A program made the translations under genes and the position numbers. From Macrotis lagotis (Eukaryota > Chordata > Mammalia > Peramelemorphia > Peramelidae): a DNA stretch of 64,000 nucleotides. Positions 57,285 through 64,000 of this stretch are shown in pieces. How positions within the stretch are numbered: position 1 is the stretch's first letter; every line of letters begins with the position of its first letter. Under the pieces are notes generated by a model. That model did not search any database. It was not told where the DNA came from and saw only the letters and a list, made by a program, of their open reading frames with translations. The stretch covers positions 287,251,719 to 287,315,718 of the forward strand of contig NC_133658.1 of NCBI RefSeq assembly GCF_037893015.1, in the 5' to 3' direction.

Positions 57285-57440
57285 AAATAGGATTATTAGA
57301 CCAGGAGCCAGGAGATAGGCTCTAATCTGGTCTCTGCTACTCACTGTATATGACCTTGGACAATGTCTTCCCTTCTCTAGGTCTGTTTCCTCATTTGTAA
57401 AATAATAAGAGTTGGACTAGATGTCCAAAGTCCTATTCAG
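57285..57440 (+). repeat. CORE-SINE fragment
   Basis: 'CCAGGAGCCAGGAGATAGGC', 'GTCTGTTTCCTCATTTGTAA'. Confidence 0.65.
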
Positions 57441-57887
57441 AGCTCTTCCTTGGAGGATGTAGTGGGAGTCTCTTGGAAGGATTGGAAATGATAAGTGTAG
57501 GACATTTCTAAACTCCTTCAGAGATAGGTTTAGAAAAATCAGCCAGATTTTTGCCCTTCTACCTACAGTGGGGTTGATACTGCCCACTGCCTCAGGGGGA
57601 GTATGGGGAGGCATCTCTTTGCTCTCCTGAGAGATAACTGTGGCTTCTTTTGAGATTTTGGAGAGCCTTTCCCTTTCTTTACTAATCAAAGGACACCCAT
57701 AGCATCTTGAGGCCTCTGTTTCTTTGTCCAAAAAAAAGTCAAAATTTGTCTAAAACTAATAACTGATCCTCTCTCCTGCCTGCCTCAAAGAGAATGTTCT
57801 AAAGATAAAGAATGAGATAATAATTGGGGAGAGTACTTAGAAAATGATTGTAGCCTTCTTTATGAACGTTAGGTGGCTTCAATAAAA

Positions 57888-58175
57888 CTGGTTGTTTGTC
57901 CTTCATTCTCAAAGACCATTACATGGTGGGGGTGATGATCTGACATGTGAGTGAATTGGATTTTAGTGAGACTCTTCTGGAGGAATATGGGGAGTCCAAT
58001 GGTCAGATAGAGATCAGGATAACTGGAGATAGCCCTGGTCAGATAGAGATCAGGATAACTGGAGATAGCCCTGGATGCAGTAAGGTGTTATTTTGCTTTC
58101 AAAGCGACCTATTGCTTTGACTGTCAGGTTCCATCCCCATTTTATAGATGAAGGAAATGAGGCATGTATAGGGGA
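57888..58175 (-). mobile_element. Composite SINE with RTE-like tail, minus strand
   Basis: The minus-strand 3' end is the complement of GGTTGTTTGTCCTTCATTCT, with CAAAGACCA next. The body resembles the copy at 48.07 kb ('GTGAATTGGATTTTAGTGAG', 'CAGGATAACTGGAGATAGCC'). It contains a 33-base tandem duplication of the 'GTCAGATAGAGATCAGGATA' segment at 57,999-58,072. Confidence 0.6.
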
Positions 58176-58929
58176 AATGACTCACAGGTATTCACACAGC
58201 TTTCTCTTCTGACATTGTTCTGTCTCATTCTGAGACAGCAAAGTAAATATAATAGGTTTATGACTTGTAGCATGGGCAGGGGATCTATAACAGATGTGGC
58301 TGTGCCCTATCCTTTCCCTGTTCTGCCTTTCAGTCTGACGTCTTTTCCTCTGATCCCTCGTATACTTATGGCCACAGTATTAAGGTGCTGTGATCTAGTG
58401 TACCAGTGTATTAGGGTTTTGGTTCCTCATTGCTAGAATTTTATAGCAGACTTGTCACCCATGGGGTACAACAGGGCCTATGGTCTCTGGGCATTCCAGC
58501 ATCATTGGTGGAAATAATCTTCCACAAAAGAAAGAAATGGCCTATGCCCCACAATGCTCCTTCCTCCTTCCTTTTACTCCTGAATATGGCATCACACTAC
58601 GGGGAAGGGGTGAGCCTGTTGCTAGGGAACAGGATTTGGACACAATATCAGCTGAGCCCCATTCACAGGGGCCTTTCATTGGCAGCCTGGCTTCCCTGGG
58701 AGGTAAGATTCCAGAAGGCCTTTGCTGTGTTGGAATGTGGCTGGCACTGCAGGAGGGGCTTAGAGGGAAGGGGTGGTCAGCAGCTAGGCAAAGTGGGGAG
58801 TCGGAGCCCTGGACATCTTTTTCTCATGTGATTTCATCAGTTCCATGACTGGGCAGCTTTATTCCTCTGCCCCCTAGGTGGGGAGGTGTTGATCATCCAG
58901 CACCTTCTAACCTCTAGCAACCCAGAGGA

Positions 58930-59118
58930 TTGTAGATTTAGTTTTAGAAAGGACATTGGAGATCATCTAATCCAACCCCTCTTTTAACAGAGGAGGAATC
59001 TGAATTCCAGAATGGGGCCCAGGGTCACACAGGTAATAAGTAGCAGATCCAGGATTTGAATCCAGGTGCTCAAATTCCAGATCCAAGATTCTTAGACTCT
59101 GCCTCCTCCAGCTCTTTG
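58930..59118 (-). repeat. Old SINE, minus strand, interrupted
   Basis: 'TTTAGAAAGGACATTGGAGA', 'CCCAGGGTCACACAGGTAAT', 'TTTGAATCCAGGTGCTCAAA'. A younger SINE inserted next to its end at 59,119. Confidence 0.55.
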
Positions 59119-59286
59119 TTGTTTTTTTTTTAATTTTTAATTTTTTTTTAATTTAAGGCAGTAGGGTTCAGTAACTTGCCCAAGGTCACACAGCTAGGGA
59201 ATTATTAAGTGTCTGAGGCCAGATTTGAACTCAGGTACTCCTGACTCCAGAGCCGGTTGTTCTATCCACTGTGCCACCTAGCCGCT
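59119..59286 (-). mobile_element. Short tRNA-SINE, minus strand, with perfect 17-bp duplication
   Basis: Reverse copy ending 'GTGCCACCTAGCCGCT'. The duplication CCTCCTCCAGCTCTTTG is perfect at 59102-59118 and 59287-59303. Confidence 0.93.
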
Positions 59287-59884
59287 CCTCCTCCAGCTCT
59301 TTGAAGCAACTTTCAGTTATGACCTTTCTCCCTGGACCTGCCAGGGACTTTTGTTTTACACCTGTCTAATACATATATTATGTATTACAGCTATCTGTAT
59401 TGGTAACTTTATGACACTAATAATCTAAGAGGAGGAAGAGGGCAGGGACTGTCTTATTTAAACTTTTTTGCTACCTCCTGCTTAATATAGCATAGTAGGC
59501 ATCTATTAAATGTTAAATGAGTGATTATAGAATAGTTTTCAGGAAGATAAATAAAGGCAACACCCCAGACGACTCCTTTCAGCTTGGCAAAGAAATCTGA
59601 CACTTTCCCTGTCTGCCCCAGTCCTCATTGTCTCCCATATACCAAAATGAAACATGGGAAGGATTTGTCCATCCTCCTCTTCCTCCACCATAGATATGTT
59701 TTAAGTTAGGGAAATGTGTTGGGGGGGGGAGAATTGGCCTTAAAGATCTTTTCTGTAAATGAATTAATGGTGGGGGAGAATGTGGGCCTTTAAAGGACTA
59801 GTGCTAGGGATGCAAATAGAGAAGACAACCCCTTATGATTCCTGGCCCAAACACAAAATGAAATCTGGATCTAACTAGAAAAGG

Positions 59885-60100
59885 GTTTCTTAACCTGGGG
59901 TCTATATATTTAGGGTTTTTTTTTTTAATATTTTGATAACTATTTCAATATAACTTCTTTGTAATCTTACATAGTTTATTTTATGCATTTAAAAACCTAA
60001 TTTTGGGAAGGGATCTTTAGGCTTCACTAGATTTACGAAGGAATCTGTGGCACACACACAAAAAAAGAAAGATTAAACACTCCTGGTCTAGCAAAGTAAA
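59885..60100. repeat. DNA-transposon-like repeat with imperfect inverted ends
   Basis: The left end 'GGGTTTCTTAACCTGGGG' and the right end 'GATTAAACACTCCTGGTCTA' are imperfect inverted repeats around an AT-rich core. Partial copies lie at 24.1 and 49.6 kb. A hAT-type non-autonomous element is possible; the class is uncertain. Confidence 0.4.
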
Positions 60101-60184
60101 TCCCTTTACCCCAACCTTTTCTCTCCCTCTGATACTTCTGCCTCTCCTATGAGTTCAGATATTTCTGACTATCCCAGTCAAAAA

Positions 60185-60408
60185 CTGAGATAAGGATGAA
60201 GGGAGGAGGAAGAACAAGCATTTATTGAGTGCCTACTGTACAACCATCACTGTATAAAGTACTTAAAAATATTATCTCATTTAATCCTTATAACACCTTG
60301 GGAAGTTTGCCTGGGGTCACCTAGCTCATAAGTATCTGAGGTTAAATTTGAACTCAAGACTTCCAGACTCTAGGTCTAGCCGTCCATCCACTGGACTAGT
60401 TGGATAGT
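60185..60408 (-). repeat. MIR/CORE-SINE, minus strand
   Basis: 'GCATTTATTGAGTGCCTACT', 'CTCATTTAATCCTTATAACA', 'TTTGAACTCAAGACTTCCAG'. Confidence 0.7.
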
Positions 60409-60526
60409 GCATCTTGCTTGCCTTTGGTTTCTAGTAAGAACAAAGTTGCCTCTGGTCAGGGAAGAATGAGTGGAGGAAGACTGATCTGCTCAGAGCCCAG
60501 TCTCTTACATACACATACATATAAAC

Positions 60527-60549
60527 ACACACACACACACACACACACC
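60527..60549. repeat. (AC)n microsatellite
   Basis: About 11 AC units. Confidence 0.9.
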
Positions 60550-60749
60550 CCTGAAGTGTGAGTGATTTAGATGATATTTTGGAGGAAGTAAGCAGTGAAG
60601 GGATGGAAACTTTAGAGATCATCTAGTCCAACTTCCTCTTTTATAGATAAGGAAATTGAAGCCCAGGGAATAACTTGTCCTAGATGACAGGTATTAACTG
60701 GAATCCAAATGAGGTCCTAGACCATTTAAAGTTCATTTTGTGATAGTAG

Positions 60750-60998
60750 TGGGTAGTGTTTCAGTCACATTCAGTTTTTTGTGATCCCATTTAAGGTTTT
60801 CTTGGCAAAGATATTGGAGAAGTCTGCTGCTTCCCTCTCCAGTTCACTTTACAAAAGAAAAGCTGAGGCAAACAGGGTTAAATGACTTGCTCAAGGCCAC
60901 ACAACTAGTAAATATAAGGCTGGATTTGAATGTAGGAGGACGAACCTTCCTGGCTTCAGGCCCAGCAGTTCAATCCCGCACTACCTAGCTGTCCTTGG
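60750..60998 (-). repeat. SINE1/MAR1-type SINE, minus strand
   Basis: 'TTTCAGTCACATTCAGTTTT', 'GGTTTTCTTGGCAAAGATAT', 'GGGTTAAATGACTTGCTCAA', 'CAATCCCGCACTACCTAGCT'. Confidence 0.85.
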
Positions 60999-61059
60999 TT
61001 CATTTTACAGAAGAAGAAATTGAGATTCAGAGGAAGGAAATGAATTGCTCGTAGTCATA

Positions 61060-61330
61060 CTATGGGTTCATTTAAATTCTCCAAATATTCGTTAAGCACC
61101 TACTATGGGCAATGCTATAGTGCTGAGTATAGAAAGTTGAAAAAAATTCTACCTGGCCTCAAAGAGTTTTTATAGTTTGTTAGCATGATAGAAGAGGGGA
61201 ATATTTTGTGTTTACTGATATGAACTATACAAGGAAGAGTGTGATGAGAAGGGGAGCTGAGGTAGGAGAGGGAGCAAATCTAAAAAGACTTGTGAAATAA
61301 GTTAGTGGTTGGGAAGGCAAAAACTAATGT
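61060..61330 (-). repeat. L2-related 3' fragment, minus strand
   Basis: 'ATATTCGTTAAGCACCTACT', 'TACCTGGCCTCAAAGAGTTT'. Same order as at 20.1 and 43.4 kb. Confidence 0.5.
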
Positions 61331-61661
61331 AAATAAAGCTGAACTTGACTAAAGGCTGGTCCAGGCTTCCCCTCTGAGATCCCAGGGAAAGACAATCATT
61401 TCAGAACCCAGATATGCTTTTCTCTTCCTTGGCCTGTTTACTCTTGAAACAGATACCTTAGAGAAACTAGATCTGCCCTAAATATGTTCCTTTTCACCCT
61501 CTTAAACAAATGTTTTTTCCCCACTTTTAAAAATAAATACCTGAATTTCCCCCATATCTTGGTCTCTTTTCTGCCTCCCAGAGAGACATATCTTATTTAA
61601 AATATTTCAAAGAAAAAAAAATATATATATATAATTTTCTAAAAGAAAAAAAAAGAACAGG

Positions 61662-61817
61662 GGTGGCTAGGTGGTACAGTGGATAAAGCACCAGCCCTGG
61701 AGTCAGGAGTACCTGGGTTCAAATCCTTTCAGACACTTAATAATTACCTAGCTCTGGCCTTGGGCAAGCCACTTAACCCCATTTGCCTTGCAAAAAACCT
61801 AAAAAAAAAAAATCCTT
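61662..61817 (+). mobile_element. Short tRNA-SINE whose tail hosts the U6-ING2 insertion
   Basis: 'GGTGGCTAGGTGGTACAGTG', 'CCTGGAGTCAGGAGTACCTG', 'CCATTTGCCTTGCAAAAAAC', then a long A tail with a TCC interruption (61,801-61,817). The chimeric retrocopy starts 15 bases after this, inside the A-rich tail. Confidence 0.88.
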
Positions 61818-61831
61818 AAAAAAAAAGAAGA

Positions 61832-61837
61832 GTGCTC

Positions 61838-61888
<51 letters not shown>

Positions 61889-61938
61889 GGCCCTTGCGCA
61901 AGGATGACACGCAAATTCGTGAAGAGTTCCATATTTTT
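61832..61938 (+). ncRNA. U6 snRNA retrocopy, full length (pseudogene)
   Basis: From GTGCTCGCTTCGGCAGCACA to CCATATTTTT the copy is 107 nt, the full length of U6, the catalytic snRNA of the major spliceosome. The ACAGAGA box and the AGC triad region are intact. I see two differences from the usual vertebrate U6: GGCCCTTGCG for GGCCCCTGCG, and GAAGAGTTCC for GAAGCGTTCC. U6 genes need an external Pol III promoter (TATA box and proximal element), and the sequence immediately upstream is the tail of a SINE, so this copy is probably not expressed as U6. It is fused without a gap to ING2-derived sequence. Confidence 0.95.
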
Positions 61939-62305
61939 AAGCCGTGATCTCTGCCACATAGCAAATGGGATTGAAGACTGTGATGATCAACCACCTAAAG
62001 AAAAGAAATCCAAATCTGCAAAGAAAAAGAAACGTTCAAAGACCAAGCAGGAAAGGGAAGCTTCACCTGTTGAGTTTGCAATAGATCCCAATGAACCTAC
62101 ATACTGCTTATGTAACCAAGTGTCTTATGGCGAAATGATAGGATGTGACAATGAACAATGTCCAATCGAGTGGTTTCATTTTTCATGTGTTTCACTTACT
62201 TATAAACCAAAGGGAAAATGGTATTTCCCAAAGTGCAGAGGAGATAATGAGAAAACAATGGACAAAAGTACTGAAAAAACAAAAAAAGATAGAAGATCGA
62301 GGTAG
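61904..62305 (+). CDS. Intact U6-ING2 fused reading frame (133 codons), expression unproven
   Basis: An ATG inside the U6 part (GATGAC region) gives [12 protein letters not shown] from U6, then continues in frame into ING2 from [10 protein letters not shown] to the native C-terminus KDRRSR and its stop. ING2 is a PHD-finger subunit of the mSin3A-HDAC1/2 complex that reads histone H3K4me3. The fused product would keep the basic Lys-rich linker (about residues 28-46), the PHD finger (about 62-110) and the C-terminal polybasic region that in ING2 binds phosphoinositides, but lacks the N-terminal leucine-zipper-like and HDAC-complex-binding half. Residue 108 is Phe (codon at 62225) where the PHD finger needs a zinc-binding Cys, so the domain is likely damaged. 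No stop or frameshift has arisen, which could mean recent origin or some constraint. No promoter is evident other than read-through in the RALGDS transcript. Confidence 0.3.
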   Translation: MTRKFVKSSIFLSRDLCHIANGIEDCDDQPPKEKKSKSAKKKKRSKTKQEREASPVEFAIDPNEPTYCLCNQVSYGEMIGCDNEQCPIEWFHFSCVSLTYKPKGKWYFPKCRGDNEKTMDKSTEKTKKDRRSR

Positions 62306-62463
62306 TAAAGGCCATCCACATTTTAAGGGATTATTATTTGTCTTTTATATAATTCATTTACTTTACAGAAAATGTTTTAGGATAAATGCATAAGGCTATG
62401 CAATAATTTTTAATCATTAGTATTAATGGAGTATTAAAAGTTGTTGTACTTTGAAAAAAAAAA
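61939..62463 (+). pseudogene. ING2: ING2 processed pseudogene, 5'-truncated
   Basis: Intronless sequence encoding about the last 120 residues of ING2 ([16 protein letters not shown]..., then the PHD finger and C-terminal basic tail), its stop codon at 62303-62305, about 150 bases of 3' UTR, an ATTAAA signal and a poly(A) tail. ING2 rather than ING1 is indicated by the C-terminal [19 protein letters not shown]. The first roughly 160 residues of ING2 are absent because the copy starts at the U6 junction. Apart from the Cys-to-Phe change, and Thr in KRSKTKQ where human has Ala, the protein sequence looks close to that of mammals, suggesting a fairly young copy. Confidence 0.93.
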
Positions 62464-62931
62464 GAACAATTTAGCAAATTTTAGTAATACTCTTTTAAAA
62501 AATTAGCCTTATACAGTGATCACACACCCAAAGACATCTTCCCTCTCCCTGCCTCCCCTACTCCCTTAGCCTATACAACCTCTGCAAAGGAATAGGAAGA
62601 GGTGTCTTCTCATCTATCTTCCCTAGGACTAGGCTTAGGGTTTTGCAATTTTTTGTTGGTATAACTATTTTATTTCTAATATCAAGAAATAAGGGACAAG
62701 GGCAATTACAACTTAGGGCAACGTTAAAATACCCTCCTTTGTTATTCATTGTTTAATTAATATTAAAATACCTCCTTAAAAACTGAGTTTTCAATGTAAA
62801 GACTATCAGACTGCACTTCTGTGGGGGTTGGAAGAGGGAACCGAGATGGGGGGGGAATTGTAAAATTCAAAAACAATTTTAAAAAAGTGCTAGCCCTTCA
62901 AAAAAACCCCCTGATTTTAAGTAGAGGATTT

Positions 62932-63090
62932 TATTTTATTTTATTTTTAGATTTTGCAAGGCAATGGGGTTAAGTGGCTTGCCCAAGGCCACATGGCTAG
63001 GTAATTATTAAGTGTCTGAGGTCGGATTTGAACCCAGGTACTCTTGACTCCAAGGCCGGTGCTCTATCCACTGTGCCACCTAGCCACCCC
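62932..63090 (-). mobile_element. Short tRNA-SINE, minus strand, with perfect 13-bp duplication
   Basis: Reverse copy from T-rich tail complement to 'GTGCCACCTAGCCACCCC'. The duplication AAGTAGAGGATTT is at 62919-62931 and 63091-63103. Confidence 0.93.
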
Positions 63091-63269
63091 AAGTAGAGGA
63101 TTTAAAAAAAAACCCGAAGATCATTAAATAATGCCTCAGAGAGTTGTGAACTGAACATAAAATTAAAGGGTAGGATTTTTAATATTCTATTATGATAGGC
63201 CTAACAATGAGCTCAATACTGTTTTAATTAATGCTTAATCATTTTATTTATTATTCCCAGTACATTAAA

Positions 63270-63565
63270 AGATAGCTTTTCAACATTAATTTTTTGGTAA
63301 GATTTTTGAATTCCACATTTTTTTCCCCTCTCTCCCTTCTCTCCCTCATCTCCCCTGCAATATATTTGATTGTTTTGTGTTTGTAGTTCTTTCTATCTAT
63401 ACTGTCATAGCCATTATGTTTATTGATTTCTTGACTTTGCTTACTTCACTCTGTATCAGGTCTTGTAAATTTTTCCATACTTCTCTGCATTCATTGTGTT
63501 CCTTGTTTCTTATAGCACGGTGAGATTAAATTATCTTCATGTACCACAGTTTGCTTATTCTCTCT
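63270..63565 (-). mobile_element. L1 3' region fragment, minus strand
   Basis: 'TCTCTCCCTTCTCTCCCTCA', 'TGTATCAGGTCTTGTAAATT', 'CTTCTCTGCATTCATTGTGT', 'CATGTACCACAGTTTGCTTA', in the order of the other antisense L1 pieces, but more diverged. Confidence 0.6.
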
Positions 63566-63776
63566 CTAGTTCACGGGCAGCCACAAATCAAGAATCAGTT
63601 CTTAATTTAATTTAAGAGTTGTGTATTGCTTCTGCCCCACAGGAACTTGAACCAGGTCCCATTGGGGTAGCTATGTTCTGGAGTGGGACTGTGGTGCACT
63701 TTGAGATCATCACTAACCAGCTTCAAGACTTTCAGCCCAATGGTGAGGCTCTCTCTTATCCTCTGAAGGAAGGTGG

Positions 63777-63790
63777 GTTGTCATGACAAC
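63777..63790. promoter_or_regulatory. Perfectly palindromic RFX X-box-like motif
   Basis: GTTGTCATGACAAC is a perfect 14-base palindrome close to the RFX X-box consensus (each half GTTGTC rather than GTTGCC). It lies in single-copy sequence. Confidence 0.4.
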
Positions 63791-64000
63791 CTTAAAAAAA
63801 TATTCACCACCTCATTTCCATGGCCTCAGGGCTTCTGTCTCTGGTTGAGGTATTTTGGTGGTTTGGGGTCAGAAATGGTTGTGGCTTGGGTGTACACGAG
63901 TTCCCCAGCAAAGGAAACAGAACAGCCCCTATGTGAAAGAGGGGTTGTTTTTTCTTTTTATTTCTTTCTGCCTTAGCCCTCAGTTATCTAACTAAGGTAA

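Larger units (their letters stand above)
61832..62463 (+). mobile_element. U6-ING2 chimeric retrocopy (whole insertion)
   Basis: The unit consists of full-length U6 (61832-61938), the 3' part of an ING2 mRNA (from 61939), a polyadenylation signal ATTAAA at 62433-62438 and an A10 tail at 62454-62463. Candidate duplications are AAAAAAAAAGAAGA (61818-61831) before it and AAAAAAAAAGAACA (62455-62468) after it, which overlap the poly(A) and differ by one base. The left one begins at TT|AAAA, the favoured L1 endonuclease cleavage pattern. U6 fused to the 3' part of another RNA is a known outcome of template switching by L1 reverse transcriptase. Confidence 0.85.
51025..64000 (+). other. RALGDS: RALGDS intron after exon 1c (runs off the window)
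   Basis: The intron begins GTGAGC. The next RALGDS exon (protein SSTQEIGEEL...) was looked for and not found by the end of the window. Unassigned gaps are 51,135-51,625, 51,830-52,610, 52,650-53,920, 54,925-55,615, 55,655-56,940, 58,175-58,930, 59,310-59,885, 61,330-61,660, 62,465-62,930 and 63,565-64,000. Several open frames in 53-59 kb (up to 133 codons) lack recognisable domains. Confidence 0.75.

Noticed and set aside
58430..58848. Overlapping 133- and 122-codon open frames, with GTGAGC and GTAAGA donors inside
   Set aside because: No recognisable domain. The possible donors do not leave an ATG-started frame in phase 0 with a convincing length, and there is no CpG-rich promoter.
61832..61938. 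Functional U6 snRNA gene
   Set aside because: No TATA box or proximal sequence element is present at the expected distance upstream, which is a SINE A-tail. The copy has two substitutions and is fused to an mRNA copy.
63643..63742. A 100-base segment with an acceptor-like CCCCACAG before it and a GTGAGG donor after it, open as ELEPGPIGVAMFWSG...
   Set aside because: The peptide is not recognised, 100 bases would shift the RALGDS frame between phase-0 exons, and the upstream pyrimidine tract is weak. It could be a non-coding or poison exon, but there is not enough to call it.

Overview
This is vertebrate genomic DNA, almost certainly marsupial. It is full of SINE families typical of marsupials: a short tRNA-derived SINE (WALLSI/WSINE type, opening 'GGGGCAGCTAGGTGGCACAG' and ending in CCTTGCAAAAACCTAAAA), a longer relative (SINE1/MAR1 type), CORE-SINEs, and pieces of L1, L2, CR1/L3-like and RTE-like LINEs. 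The abundance of the short SINE fits an Australian marsupial such as a dasyurid, but that level of identification is inference.

The only protein-coding gene I can support is the 5' portion of RALGDS (Ral guanine nucleotide dissociation stimulator), transcribed left to right. Three alternative first coding exons lie in three separate CpG-rich promoters. Exon 1a (about 4.36 kb) encodes MMMVDTQ and corresponds to the MMVDCQ start of rodent RalGDS. Exon 1b (about 13.9 kb) encodes a 32-residue start, MEGRPLFNVQ.... Exon 1c (about 50.8 kb) encodes 69 residues and closely matches the N-terminus of human RALGDS isoform 1. All three end in phase 0 at a GTGAG splice donor, so each could join the same downstream common exon, which is not in the window. 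A fourth candidate first exon (about 35.6 kb) has the same GAG|GTGAGT phase-0 ending. A GC-rich segment at 27.7-28.2 kb carries eleven perfect GGGCT repeats and a site shaped like a recursive splice site.

The rest is 5' flank and long introns made of repeats and unrecognised single-copy DNA. Notable repeat structures are a nested LINE/SINE stack at 40.6-43.0 kb, an inverted SINE pair at 45.9-46.2 kb, an L1 piece that splits a CORE-SINE with a visible target-site duplication, and a young SINE with a perfect 15-bp duplication just upstream of the exon 1c promoter.

The most unusual object is at 61.83-62.46 kb. A full-length 107-nt U6 snRNA copy is fused directly to the 3' third of an ING2 mRNA copy, with a poly(A) tail and a probable target-site duplication, all inserted into the A-rich tail of a SINE. 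It looks like an L1-mediated template-switch product. An ATG inside the U6 part is in frame with ING2, giving an intact 133-codon fused reading frame whose PHD finger has lost one zinc-binding cysteine.
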